From NCBI RefSeq assembly GCF_954871325.1, contig NC_088775.1, positions 26,389,561 to 26,453,560 on the forward strand: a DNA stretch of 64,000 bases, in the 5' to 3' direction. Made by a program: the position numbers and the translations under genes. Positions 23,437 through 36,535 of this stretch are shown one piece after another. The notes below the pieces were generated by a model. It had not been told where the DNA came from, made no database searches, and worked only from the letters and a program-made list of their open reading frames with translations. Within the stretch, counting starts at the first letter, position 1. Each line of letters begins with the position of its first letter. The DNA comes from Gordionus sp. m RMFG-2023. Lineage: Eukaryota > Nematomorpha > Gordioida > Chordodea > Parachordodidae.

Positions 23437-24595
23437 TGCTATAATACATTTTTGGGCATATCAAATTTTCCCAAATTTAAAAATCGTATAAAATAAATGA
23501 TTTTAAAATGAAAGATTTTTGGATAATACAGCGTATTTTAAAATCTTTTCTTTTAAGTGCTTTTTATGAAATAATCACTAAAAATTAAATCCATTATATT
23601 AAATTTATTATATATCTTGGTATTAAACTTATAGAATCAAAATAATACGACGTTTTTAGCTTAGATATTTTCTTGGATTAATATTTAATTTAAGGGAAAG
23701 GTGTAATTACGAAAAATCAGCTTATATTAAATCATAGTGGATAATAAATTTGTAAAATAAGGTAAGCAAAATATTTTATAAGAATGAATAGATTACACAT
23801 TTGCAACTATAATTATTTTTATTCCAATTTATATTTATGGGGATGATTTGATATAATTAATACCATATTTTTATAAATATTTATAAGAAAAAATAATAGA
23901 AAAAATAGAGTTAAATTTAATAAGAAATTTAAACAAAACAAAAATTAATAGATATTTTTAAATTGTACTTTAAAAAAGTTAGTATAATAAAAAAAATATA
24001 AATAAAATGTTTACCAAAAAATTTGTTTTTTAAAATTTTATATGTGTTTTTTGTTTTTTATTTTATATTTTTAGAAAATTTTTTATTTTATCTTAATTGA
24101 TTTCTCTTTTCAATTAATTTAAAATATTAAATTTTGTAAAATAAAAATTTTAAAAAATAATATAATAAATATATGATGATTCCCTTTAGACGAAAATTTA
24201 TGGATTTTAAGAGTAATAGTTTTGATTCCAATGTCAAGATACCTAATTCTAGCTCCTATTTTATATACTATAATCTCCTTAAACATCACCCGCCTAGCGA
24301 TTGTCAAATCAATTCTGTCAGGTTTATTTATTTTTTTTATATTTATATTGTATAAATTGTACATGCATAAAATTTAAAAATGTCTACAAATACGGTATTG
24401 AGATATTATAAAATAGTCGAGAATATGATTAGATTAGATTTTAAAAAATCTATATCAGCAAAAACATGTAAATTATTAAAAAAAATGCTTGATATAATAT
24501 TTATTTATATGATATAAAAAAGTAATTTCAAACGAAAAAAAAGAAATAAAAAAATTGAAAAATTGTTTGAAGAAAAAAAATTTATATTCTGAAAC
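23437..24595. other. very AT-rich, nothing recognised
   Basis: Among the most AT-rich parts of the window; no credible coding or repeat structure. Confidence 0.5.
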
Positions 24596-24793
24596 TAGTA
24601 TTGTTTGTTATACGGAGCGATATTTAAAAACGGCAAACCAAATATTATAGCCAAAAAATGTTATGCAAGCGATTTCGTTAACAGATGTCAAAACCGTTCT
24701 GCTATCTGTGAGCAAAATCTTTAGGCTTGCGTAATATTTTTGGCTAAAATATTGGGTTGGCCGTTTTTAAAATCGAGCCGTTTAACAACACTA
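24596..24793. mobile_element. hAT-type MITE, second copy, with 8-bp TSD
   Basis: Begins TAGTATTGTTTGTTATACGG and ends GCCGTTTAACAACACTA; inner pieces AAAAACGGC, AAATATTATAGCC and TTATGCAAGC are mirrored. Flanks TCTGAAAC (24588-24595) and TCTGAAAT (24794-24801) match at 7 of 8 positions. The 198-bp element is the same family as 14671-14892, which fixes the true ends as TAGTG...CACTA, a standard hAT terminus. Confidence 0.88.
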
Positions 24794-27043
24794 TCTGAAA
24801 TTTTTTTTTCAATTCTTCGAGTTACGTGAGGAAATAAAAGCGATAAATTTTTGAATAATATTTATTTTTCTTCTACTATAACTAAATTGTAATAATTTAT
24901 ACCTTAATATTTATTCTCACCGTTACTTGTGCTTTTAATTTCTTTAATGTTTATAAATTCTCTACATTACAAACTTAAATTAATATTCTTGATTGTTTGG
25001 TTTCAGTGGCTTATTTAAGGAGATTTTTTTGTGCCTTAAGCATAGAAATGCATAATTAGCGATTTTCATTTTTTGAAGATACAATTCTCTTCCACATTTA
25101 TTTTATATCTATATTATCCCTTATTTATTTTCATCCTTCCCAACACTTAAAACATTAATACATGATTTCGTATGGTATTCAAAGTAAGTTCCTCGTTATA
25201 TTTTCGACCGGTCCTTCATTTATTTAAACGAATACTGAATGAGTTTTTTTTTGGATCAAGTCATTTGGCTACTACTCTACAAAAATCCTGAGTTTAATAT
25301 TAGACCAAAATTAAATTCAAATATTCTGTACCAAAAATACGGCTTTTCAAAGGATTTGGTTAAGTAGAATCCCATTTTGTTATTCACCAAAATGTCAAGC
25401 AGCATATAGCAAAACATATATAATTTTTACATAGAATTTATGAACCTAATTAAATCGAGTAGGAAAATATCTCTCAATCTTTGATGTTATTGATGAAATC
25501 CATCTAAAACTTGAAAAGGATTCGGCAGATACATATATTCTATCACAAGACTACCATTTTTAGCATATTTTCAATAGGTATATATTTTATATTCAATTTT
25601 ATACGTATGATTTTTCGATGATGCTGCAAAACTAAGTTTGAAATTCGAAAGGAAGCTATGAACTGACGAGTTTCGAAATTTTGTTTGCTATATTTCCAGC
25701 CAAAGGTGGGGCCTGCTAGAATTTAAAACAAAAGTCATATAAAAAACTAATCACGATTATAAAGGTATAGCACATATATATATATATAGAATTTAAAAAA
25801 CAGCAATGCAATTACTTGATGAATAGCCATCGTAATAGGTTGCTTTAAATAGAAGGCTTCATTACGATCGCCACTTAATTGGGTTAATTTTCTCCATATT
25901 GGTGTGATAAATTTAAGGAATTCTTCACCAAAAAACACTAAGAGTATTGGTGACAAGTATTAAATAAAATTTAAAATATTTATAAATTATCGTCTTCTTA
26001 AGATTGATTTTTCTAACATTTTTTTGTAAATTTACAAAAAATGTTTTGAGGTCTAAAATCATTTTTCAAAAAATATAAATAATTGTTATTGTCATATTAT
26101 CTTACAGCTTTTTATCTTTTCGATAAGAGCAAATATGTACAATATTTCTAAATATTAAAATATTTTCTTGTCATATTTTATTTTAACCTAATGATATAAA
26201 TTAATTATAACACTCAAGCGAATATACATTTAATATATTTTTTAAATATAAAGTGCTATTTTAATTTAAAAAATCGTTTGCGAGATTTTATACAGATTTT
26301 CATTCTTAAACTTAATTGATATGCATATTAATAGAGGTAAAATTTATAATTTCAAATGAATGATCAATATTTTATTTTTTTATATTTATTTAATTTATTA
26401 ATTTAAAAACACCATTATTGTGAATTTAGAGTTAATTTTTATTTTTACATTATATGATACAATTCTTTATATATTTACTAGTTGTTAAAGTAACTAATTG
26501 TTCATTTTCGAGTAGAAAATACTGCAACTACTTTCCTTTGAGTAACTGCAAATAATTCAAAATTTATTGAAAATTAAAGAATTATGAGACATTATAATGA
26601 ATAATTTGTCATTGCTACATATACTAATTGAGGCAAAAATTTGATTATTTCAATAATTTAAAGGCAAAAAATTAATTTAAAAAAATTGCAATAAATAATT
26701 GTATAATCAATTAAATTATATATATTAAAATTTAGGCCGCATTGAGATTCGGGATTTTTTAATCTTGAATTATTTATTGAGAACGAATAATAAATTTGAA
26801 AAAATCTGATTTGACCAGAAATATATTCTATAATGCACAGAGTACCCCTACTGTGAATTTGAGGCAATTTTATCTAGAATTGTTGAAATTTTGATTTATA
26901 TCCCTTATTCAATAAGACAAATATGTTCTAAATATCAAATAAAGTAATAAAATTATGTCACATGAAATGAGACTTAAAAAATTATGAAATCCATGTGGAA
27001 TCTGAATTTCTCAATTTATATTAGTTTTTAAAAAAATACCTGT
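24794..27043. other. no gene recognised
   Basis: AT-rich; includes a short TA/CA dinucleotide run at 25769-25788. No coding or repeat structure that I can support. Confidence 0.45.
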
Positions 27044-27553
27044 GCCATTACCAATAGCTGATAAATCAATCTAATACTAATGATATATTGATTTAAAAAG
27101 CAATACCAATAAATTTCCAAAATATTAATTAATACAAATATTTTATATTTTTAGATTTATTTAATGAATTTTGACTTTATTTTGAGATTAGTATCTATTT
27201 ATTTATTATGTCTACAATATTTTTACATCTATGTATGTAAATATGTTCATATCAATTATTTATTTAATGATATCGCAGTTGAAGTCAAAGATATAGAGAA
27301 CTATTTTATAAATCCAACCCATTTTGCAAATGATGATGTTTATTTTGAAGAACACAATCAAGAATTTTCATAATAATGATATAATAATTTTAATTTCCTT
27401 TAATTTGCATGAATATTAATTATAACCAATACCAATGTAAATCAATACATACCGTCAATATAGAGGAAATATTGCTTACCAATAAAATTTTGAAGCCAAT
27501 ATCAATACTAATACAATACAATACAATTGTATTGATATTGTAAACCAACGGCA
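27044..27553. mobile_element. possible worn hAT-like element
   Basis: Left ACCTGTGCCATTACCAATAG and right CAACGGCACGTAAT (complement ATTACGTGCCGTTG) are weakly inverted, and both subterminal zones carry repeats of AATCAATAYTAAT / CAATATCAATACTAA. Between them 27164-27373 (+) encodes a 69-residue frame ending AVEVKDIENYFINPTHFANDDVYFEE, vaguely like the acidic tail after a hAT dimerisation domain. No clear duplication. Low certainty. Confidence 0.3.
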
Positions 27554-29364
27554 CGTAATTTTAATTATTCAAGGTTAAATAAAATTGCAAAATTCTTGGC
27601 CAGAATAGAAAAATATTTTGCACAAGTGGCCTGGCTCTTTTTTTCTGTTCGATCTGACGACGGGCTTTAGATTGCCCTGTACAGTGCAGCTACCGACATA
27701 ATATATGTTAAAATTAGAAAAATATATTAATATTTTATATCTTTTAAATCGAGGTTTGAATCAATTTCTCTAAGCTGTTTTACTGCTATTTAATAGGCAA
27801 TGTTTTACAACACGAATATTTTTTTTGGTTAGGTGAGACCGGGATCAAATGATACAGATTTGCATTTTAGCGATAATACTATTATTTATTTTGTGAAAGT
27901 TTTTATTTCAAAAACATAAATTAAACGCATTTTTATAAAGTTAAATTGAATAAAAATCACTAATTCCTTTATCCAAAAAGATATTCGAATTGTTACTTTA
28001 TCTTAAGAAAGGAAACAAAAACATCAATTTTTATTTTATTTTTGAAGTTTATATATTTTTTTAATAGCCCGGCGGCCTGCCCTATAAAAAAGAATTAAGC
28101 CACAGCCCTATGCCCTATTTATTAAATTTATTAGCCAAGACTCAACTCAATTACTTGTTAAGTTCTACCTAAGCTGCAAATTCTCAAATTTTTTGGTCAA
28201 ATTTTTATTCCACTTGCTTTTATTCCCCTTGCTTTTTGGGGCTGTTTGTTAGTATGGCTTGAGAAAATAAAGTTTTTTATATTGTTGCTATCAAATGTTC
28301 AATTTTAACAGAAAGGTGAATATATACTTCATTTTTTTTAAATGCTAAATATAATATTATCAGACTTAGATACCTGGACTTAGAACTTCTGAATATTTTT
28401 TAAAGGTGGTTCTAGATCGGGTTTTGGGATCAAAACGATTTTTTAAAGAAGGTTAGGGTTCCGGCTCCTGCACTTGGAATGTTTAAAATGTTACAGGTTC
28501 TGACTCGATTCCATATTCAATTATACAGCAATGAAAAAACAACTTATAAAATTAAACACAAAATAAACCCTTTAAAAATGAATCTGAATATGAAACTAAT
28601 TATTTGCACTTTTTATAGAATATTTTGTTGATGCTTTTCCAAATATTAAAATAGTTTCTAATCCTAAAAACCAGTGCTCTTCCATTCTTTCTTGAGTTCT
28701 ATTTTGTGACGACTATATTTATCTTTGAGTTAATTGCAGATCAATGAATAGATCGTCGGGCCACGTTTAGGGCTTCCGTGAAAAGAATTGTGGAGAAAGA
28801 GCAAAACAAATTTGTTTGGATCAGGGGTCTTCCACTATTTCCGTGAGTTTTTATTTTTGGCTCTTATATTTATTTCTTTGAATGGGTTTAATAGTATATT
28901 CAAAGAAGCAACAACTTGGCCAAAGAGTTATTTATTTAGGTATCACGTTTGGGGCGTCCATAAATGGAACTATAGAGAAAGGACGAAAATATTAGTTAAA
29001 TAGTTTCATGCACGTTTTAGCTTATTCTTCAAAAAAGGTACATTATATAATAAGCGAGAAAAAATACATTCAAAACTCTTAAAATAATAGTTTATAAATA
29101 ATATATGATATATAAAAAATATAATTAATCCAATTAAAAACAAAATAATTTTTTATTTAAACGGAGACTTTAATGCCATGATATTTTGTTTGTCGTAACA
29201 AAACAAAATCTTTTCCCATTATATTCTTACGATATTAATAAAATGCATATTTTAACTTTACATTCAGTTTCAATTATATGTTGATTTAACGAACCCCAGC
29301 TTAGGCCATATATATATTTAAGGGAAATTTTAGGGTCCTACCTAGATAAGGAATAACCGCTTAT
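27554..29364. other. no gene; degenerate duplication at 28680-29000
   Basis: 28690-28800 and 28840-29000 share CACGTTTAGGGCTTCCGTGA / CACGTTTGGGGCGTCCATAA and GTGGAGAAAGAGCAAAAC / TATAGAGAAAGGACGAAAAT, a worn tandem repeat of unknown origin. 28380-28520 has GGGTTTTGGGATC and GGGTTCCGGCTCC, probably another old GC-rich element. Nothing else is supported. Confidence 0.4.
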
Positions 29365-31697
29365 TAATATCAAGTCAACAAAAAAAAGTCGATTTTCAAC
29401 CCTACCCTCTTCAATTTTTCTTAAATTTTGTATACTGGTAGTATATACTATAACTAAGAAAAAAATGAAATTTTACCTTCCAACAGTGTTTACCCGCTAA
29501 AATATGGCCGTTTAAAGCGCGGAAAAATGGTACATTTTTGACAAAATGCACCTCATTTATTTTCAAATATCTCGAGAAATAATTGTGTTAGAAATATAAT
29601 TTAAATTATTTTGTAGCTTAATAAAAGTTCTTTAAAATGACATAAAAATAAATATGATGGACATTTTATTAATATCGAAAACCGGATGTGTAAAACCGGA
29701 AATGGCCATAGAAAAAAAGGTATTTTTTTCAAATTTTTTTTTCTGTAGATAGATATCACACTGCTTTATATTTGTACAAAACCCTAGACTGAGATCAACA
29801 TGGGTTTAAGAGTTATCACTCTTCATATGGCTAAAATTGAACAAATTTAACATTAATATCATCATATTTTAATTTAATGAATAGTTATGAAATGATGTTA
29901 ATTTAAAAATTATGTCTAAATAATAGGCCCTTACTTTTTTTTATCTTTATCAAAAAAAATTTGAAAGGTGGCTGGGATAATGAGCTGTTTAAAACTTTAG
30001 TTAAATTTTATCTCGAAATTAAAATTACTTGACAAAATAATTTTAAATATTTTATTTAGCATAAAATAATCTACCAAAATTGAAATTCAACAATAAATTT
30101 TCCCCCATATATTATTAAAAGAAAGGCTTAAATATTATTTGACGAGAATTCTATAGATTATAAAACATTCAAACAATGGATGGCAGTTGATCAAACTACC
30201 CTCAAAACACTGACAAAATCCGCTGATGAATTTGTACAATTTAATTCCTCATTTATTATAGCCTCACGATAATCATTAATTCGAAACTTTTTAAAATTCA
30301 ATTTAAATGTTGGCGAATTCTTAGTTATTGCAGACTTTTCAGAAAACTGTGCATTTGTAGTGCAGAACCATGCACAAGAATTTAATCAGACCAATAATCA
30401 AGCCACTCTCAACTCTTTTATAATTTATTACCGTGAGAACAACATAATAAAACATGTAAATTTAGTGGTTATATCAGATTGTTTAATGCACAACGCATGT
30501 GCATTTTATTTATTTTAAAAATTGATCGTATTCTTGAAGGAAAGATTTAATAGAGTGGCTAAAATTTATTATTTTTCTGATGGAGCAGTAACCAATATAA
30601 AGATAAAAGATTTCATTAATCTCTACAATCATGAAAATGATTTTGAGATAAACGCTGAGTGACATTTTTTGAAACCACACAAAGTAAAAGTCCATGCGAC
30701 ATTTTGGGGGCCATTACTAAACTGTTAGCAGCTCGAGCAAGCTTGCAACGTCCATATGAACATCACATATTGACAACAATAGATTTATTTAACTATGCAA
30801 GAAATAATATCTATGGGGTAAATTATATATTTGTGAGCAATAACGAATAACATAGAAAGTCATCTTGAAAGCAGATTTTTGAGAGCAATGAGAATTTCTG
30901 GAACACAAAGTTCCAAGCTTTTATTCCCCTAGATGAAAACAAAAGTTATAATTTATTAAAATTCCTTGGATGATTATAATATATGATATATTTTAATTAT
31001 AAATTTTTGATTGTATAATATGTAATGCAATTTGAGGCAAATAAAGTTATAAATATGTTTAGAATTATTTTGTCAAATAACTTTGAGACAAAATTTAAAA
31101 AGTGTTAAACAAAGCTCATTATTCCAGCCACTTCTCAAAAATTTTGATAAAGATAAAATAAAGTAAGGGCCTATCATTTAGACATAATTTTTAAATTAAC
31201 ATTATTTCAGAACTATTCATCAAATTAAAATATGATGATATTAATATTAAATTTGTTCAATTTTAGCCATATAAAGAGTGATAATTCCTAAACCCATGTT
31301 GATCCCAGTCTAGGATTTTGTACAAATATAAAGCAGTGTGGTATCTATCTACAGAAAAAAAATTTTGAAAAAAAAATACCTTTTTATGGCCATTTCCGGT
31401 TTTACACATCCGGTTTTCGATATTAATAAAATGTCCATCATATTAATTTTTATGTCATTTTAAAGAACTTTTATTAAGCTACATAACTTATATTTCTCGA
31501 GATATTTGAAAATAATTGAGGTGCATTTTGTCAAAAATGTACCATTTTTCCGCGCTTTAAACGGCCATATCTTAGCGGATAAACAGTGTTGGAAGGTAAA
31601 ATTTCATTTTTTTCTTAGTAATAGTATAACTATCAGTATACAAAATTTAAGAAAAATTGAAGGGGGTCGGGTTGAAACCTTGGTTGATTTGATATGG
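29365..31697 (+). mobile_element. DNA transposon with about 0.7-kb terminal inverted repeats
   Basis: The left arm about 29365-30070 and right arm about 31030-31697 are inverted copies at good identity. Shared landmarks include ATATCAAGTCAAC, CTTCAATTTTTCTTAAATTTTGTATAC, TGTTTACCCGCTAAAATATGGCCGTTTAAAGCGCGG, CCGGATGTGTAAAACCGG, TGTACAAAACCCTAGACTG and AATAGGCCCTTAC. The 0.95-kb centre holds a decayed gene (30145-30960). Size, arms and a single central gene point to a cut-and-paste DNA transposon; the superfamily is unsure and no short target duplication is certain. A lone diverged arm lies at 541-976. Confidence 0.85.
30145..30960 (+). pseudogene. putative DDE-type transposase of the long-TIR element
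   Basis: Reading the forward strand gives DENSIDYKTFKQWMAVDQTT, NVGEFLVIADFSENCAFVVQ, FNQTNNQATLNSFIIYYREN, HVNLVVISDCLMHNACAFYLF, RVAKIYYFSDGAVTN, DFINLYNHENDFEINAE, then PCDILGAITKLLAARASLQRPYEHHILTTIDLFNYA and FWNTKFQAFIP. I recognise this as a family of uncharacterised proteins common in cnidarian and arthropod genomes, with an IxDFSENYxFVxQ and FSDGAxxQYKNxKNFxNL signature. Asp in DFSEN, Asp in FSDG and Glu in NAE would suit a DDE triad; that is my inference. The copy has three stops (one replacing the usual Trp after the Glu) and a frameshift in a T run. N-terminal parts seem lost. Confidence 0.7.
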
Positions 31698-31704
31698 AAT
31701 TCAC

Positions 31705-32975
31705 CATATGTAGGGAAAACTGGGGATATAATGAACTGGGGGTTTAATGAGATGTGGCTTTATTTTCTAGAGTATTAAATTCTAAGGGATAATTTTTTTA
31801 TCAAAACTATATAATTATATAATGCATACGCAGCTATAATTTTTATTTCTATCGGACAGCTTGAAAAATTTTTATAATGCATTATATGATTCGTACCTGC
31901 AAAAGTAACTTTTTAAACCTTTACTATTTTTCAAAAATAAAGATTAATATACATTTTTACCACCCATCATCTTATATAAAAGAAAAAATCCTATTTTATA
32001 GAATAACAATTTACCCGAGCAAAATTGATATTATAAATACTTCAAAATATGATCTTAATCAAAGTGGTGGTATGAGGTTGGAACGAGCCTTTTATTCTCT
32101 TTTTTTTTAAATTTTAACATGGAAAAAAAGGCCATGAATAGAGCAAATAAAAGAAAAAAATCAAAAAATGTTATTAATAAGAAAAACAATTGTTTAGTGT
32201 GCAAAAACATTACTACAAGCAGCATAACAATCAAGACTGGTTTCAATGTCGTAAATGTAGTTATGGTCACATGGAAGATGTTGCAATTATCCTTTTTTAA
32301 TTTGCAAAAATTGTGAATAATGTTCCCATTATTTCGTTTTATAAATGATTTTATATTTCTCTTATGCTTTAAATCATTAAATATGTTCTAATAAAAAATA
32401 TAACTTTTATGTGGAAAATTAAGCAGAGCTTTTAATAGCCCCGAGTCGTTCGTCCCCTGGTAGGGTTCACTCGTTCCCTAAAAAATTCCAGAATAAATAA
32501 AATTTTGAAAAAAGTATTAAATATGTATATTTGAAATTTAAACCTATCATAAAACTAATAGAGCTGAACAAAATGAGATATTTTTTGTTAAAAATTATAA
32601 AATACTTTTAATTTTATTAAGGTTTGCCTTCTAGGCTTCGCCATAACCCCGCACATTTTTGCAAACGTATAAAAACTTAAGACAATCGGATTTTGGTACA
32701 TTCTTGCTTACAAAAGGTAGTGAACCTGGAAGTTATAATTATAATTTTTTTAGTCGATTAATATAATCATAAAATATAAAGGGTCATTTTTTAAATCAGA
32801 TTAAATAGTATAATCTTGCTATGGCGAACTCGATGGGGAAAACATCATTCAATATAGCTAGCTTTATTTAAGCTTATAATACTACATATATAAAATGAAC
32901 AAACTAAGAACATAAATAGGTCCAATACTCGAAGTGTTTTCCGCCCATAATCCCCACTTTGTCCAGAATTTTAGT
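31705..32975 (+). mobile_element. possible worn pogo/Tigger-like element
   Basis: Near 31710 the sequence AGGGAAAACTGGGGATATAATG is mirrored near 32946-32975 (CATAATCCCCACTTTGTCC). Toward the right, frames give YRITIYPSKIDIINTSKYDL and then CLVCKKHYYKQHNNQDWFQCRKCSYGHMED, resembling the GIYPxNPDxI region and the Cys/His-rich (C-x2-C, WxxC-x2-C, H) tail of pogo-related transposases. The catalytic part is absent and the frame is broken. It begins within about 10 bp of the long-TIR element end. Confidence 0.38.
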
Positions 32976-34270
32976 CCTTTCACTTAAATTTTCACATAAT
33001 TTGCCCTCAATTTGCAAAGTCTAGCCTAAATATTTGAAAGAATTAACCTAAATTCTCATAATCTATTAATTTGAATGGTTTTAACTAAGTTGTTCTTAAC
33101 TATTAAAAAACTATATAAAGATAGCTCAAAATTTATGGAAAAGTATCCCCTACCCATATACACAACGTATTATTTTGTTTTTTGCGAATTACAAAATTTA
33201 AATATTAAAAGAAGCTCAAAAATGTAAAAAAAAAATTAATTTATCTATTTTAAAATTTTTTTTTATTAAATTCTCTTATTTTAAAGAAAGAAAGAAAAAA
33301 TTGTTTTGCGGGTTTCTTTGTTGATAATATATTCTAGATATAATATTTAAAAAATTTTTATTTAGAAGGACATCATATTCATAAATTATATAAGAGAATA
33401 GCTTTCAGAGTTTTATGTTTCTTGTTTTTTTTATTACTTATACATATATTAGTAATAATAAAAGAAGGTTTAATAATTAATAATAGATTATCTATCTAGT
33501 AACTAAAAACAATTTTTTGAATTTTTTTTCCTCACTTATAAATATAAAGCTCAAAGCTCACAAGAGGGCAATAAATAAGTTTTTATTTAACCTTACATTA
33601 AAATTTCAAAAAATATTATCATATTATAGTAACGTAAGTTATTTTTTCTTATTTAAATTTTGAAAGGCGGAATCAAATTTTCCAAAATTACCGAATTATT
33701 TTCTGATACATATGCTCGCCAATTTTATTATTGTGCTCGTGCAAATTCATAGTCACTTGTATTCTTTGTTTGAAGCATTGCAAATACTATTTAATTCAAT
33801 ATTATCTCTAGGATGTAAGCTGCCACATTTTTGACCATATTCTAGGATAATGTAACTTCAGAATTTGTTGAGAAATAATAAAAATATTATATTTGATTAA
33901 ATTATATAGGTAAAATTTTCTGTTTTTGATTATTTTAAAAAAGAGTGTTTTATTCAAAATTAAAAATAATCGATAAAAGTTTTCTTTCAAATAGGTATTG
34001 CACCAATGAAATGGGAGCAATTGAAAGCGTAACCAGTACCCAAGGTATTCAATGTTGATAAGTAAGGAAAATAATAGAGATGAGTCTAAACAATAATAAC
34101 TTTTTTGCTAACACAGCCATAACGGCAGAAAATCAATATAAAATATTTTTAAATATTTATGTCAGTACAAAATATTAAAAGTTTGAAAATATATTTGTTT
34201 AAAATTTTTAAATGTAATTATTTTAACATATTTCAAGAAATTTACCCACTTCTTACATATTTCATCTACG
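32976..34270. other. AT-rich, nothing recognised
   Basis: No gene or repeat ends identified. Confidence 0.45.
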
Positions 34271-34396
34271 TTCTTTAATTAATTAACGGTCCCAGTCTAA
34301 TTTTCTGATCCTTCTCCAGAGGAAGTGTGACTCATATCTATAACTTCTAATCCACATAATCTTTCTACCACTTGATTTTATTTTAAATAGCCTCAC

Positions 34397-34604
34397 GCCA
34401 GCATCTTCCAGAGACAACATCCTCCGTTTGAGCCTCTTCACAGGATATGGTTTTACCATCTCGATCAATTTTTAATATATCGTATATCAGTGTTGTTCTA
34501 TCCATAGTCATCGAGGATGTTATTTTGTCATGTCCCAGTTTTATGTAACCAAAATCCAAAAAATAATTATTAATTTTGTCAAGTGCAATATTTTTTCCTC
34601 TAAT
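34397..34604 (-). other. candidate host exon (uncertain)
   Basis: On the minus strand one frame runs unbroken: RGKNIALDKINNYFLDFGYIKLGH, then DKITSSMTMDRTTLIYDILK and IDRDGKTISCEEAQTEDVVSGRCWR. It is preceded by a TAG that could be an acceptor (AAAATAG) and followed at once by GTGAGG, a good splice donor. Composition is less AT-rich than the surroundings and the residues look like a soluble protein. I do not recognise the family, and no neighbouring exon could be paired with it. Confidence 0.3.
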
Positions 34605-36535
34605 CTATTTTACTAATCCTTAACCACTCTTATACCCCTTTTCCTCCATTTCAACACATTAAATAATGTTTATGTGTATACTATAAGCCAAGGTACTAGT
34701 TTTTCATAGAAAACTTATTGGAATATACTATAGTTCTAAAGAAGGTTTTAGAGCACTATTACATATTTCGGATATAACATTCATAGAAGTTTGGGAATAT
34801 AATATATCTTTGTAGTAGGTACATCCGATCACTTCTATAACTAGGGGTCACATTTTTCCAAAATCAAGAAAAATAATATTACAATTTCTTCCTTCTCCAT
34901 AATTTTCTTCATTATCCCTGAGAGAATGGGTTTTATGACAGTCAACTTGATATTCCTTAAGTGTCCACAATCTTGAATCCATTTTTGCTTTAAATAACTC
35001 TAATCATTCTACTTCTCCGCTCATTCGATATCATGCCTACAGTTAGTATTTGATATAATCTGTATAATACCCTCAACCCTAGTTTTTGACACGATACCAA
35101 GCTTCTGTCAGTACCTAATTAAGCTCAATCGTTTTTCCATTTTACATGCAATTAACTTACTTCTCACTTATTTTGTTAACCATATTAGCAAATTTTAAAT
35201 CTATCTAACTTTTTTTTGCAATTTTAAGAATTAAAAAGCTTCTGAAAATGAAATCTTTCCATCTCTTAATTACTCTCCAGTTTACTTTGCATTCCTGGAT
35301 ATTTAATAACTTTAAACAGCATCCTGGAAATTTATTTTATTTTGTACGTCTGATCTGGTATTATGCTTGTTTATTATCTTGATATACGCTACGTTATTTC
35401 CTTCTGTGACCTGTCATTGCCTTTATAAAGAGAGCCATATTGGTCTTCGATTTGTCAACTATTCTATATATATTTTAATCGATGCTATGTTTAAATGTAT
35501 GCACCCCCCTCCTTCCCCAGGTTTCCTATTAATAACTTTACCTCCTTCTGTTTTCCCAAAACTTTTCCTTATTTTTATCATTAATATGGCAATTCGCTTT
35601 TCACTCAATGGTTTTGAGTACAGAAACAAATGTAGGCATATTATTTCTTTTGTTAGATAATATTTTTTTTAGAGTGGAATATCCCCCCTTCACAGATAGC
35701 CATCTCATATTACTGAGCTATATGCAAAAGTTTAGCGTCAATTATAGTCTGCTTTATTTATACTATTTTTACTCTTATGACATAGTTGATTCCCCAATAC
35801 CTAAACTTTCATTTACTCATAACCTCTTGGTGGGACATGAACACAAGTATCTTTATCAACCGTTCTGATCCCCTTTACCAAAATGTATCTTTTCCCATAT
35901 GGCTTTTAATTTGAAACCCACTCTAAATGTAATCTTTATATATCCACCAAACTACCGCTTTTTACATCTCGACAATTAGAAATTTATATAAATCACGTGA
36001 TTATTTAGGTTTTTTCTCTTTATTTTTGACATCATTAAAATAAATTCTATTCGTGACTTCAATCAAAAAATGTTGTGTTTTAAATACAAGAAATCGAGTA
36101 TTTTAAAAAATATATGGAACTTAATATCCTCAAATAATTTAATCCGGTCAAATTTTAGGAATTGAGATAAAAATGCAAAAATTTAACAAACAAAACCTTC
36201 GATTTTCTTTAAAAACGAGATAGATAGCCAATTATGTTGGAGTTGGACTAAACCCTGCTTCTCGCCTTTTCAAAATTTTTCCCCCAATTTTAAATTATAA
36301 CACAAAGTATTTCGGTTTTTAAATGTCATTTATTAACTCTTAAAAAAATTAAACTATAATTTTAATTAAAAATATTTCCAAAAGAATTATAGGATTCTAG
36401 TATAATGAACTTTAATGGGATTTCGAAACACGAGATTCATATTTCTAAAACAAAGTCCCAAGATCTAAATCTATCATATTATCAAGTGTGTTAAATGCTT
36501 AAATTCATACCTGGTGTATCTTTGTATATTGAAAA
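34605..36535. other. GC-richer decayed DNA, unassigned
   Basis: This stretch is less AT-rich than average and both strands contain short coherent peptides (for example KSKTNMALFIKAMTGHRRK, minus strand near 35400-35460, which resembles the LxTGHxxxN stretch after the RT of jockey/CR1-type LINEs), but frames break often. It is probably an old LINE or multi-exon gene remnant that I cannot resolve. Confidence 0.3.

Noticed and set aside
31506-31778. 90-codon forward frame
   Set aside because: It lies in the right inverted-repeat arm of the long-TIR element and changes frame in the other arm; not a gene.
35367-35868. Two overlapping forward frames rich in Phe/Ile/Leu
   Set aside because: Hydrophobic residues follow from AT-rich codons; no membrane-protein family pattern, and the opposite strand is equally suggestive.
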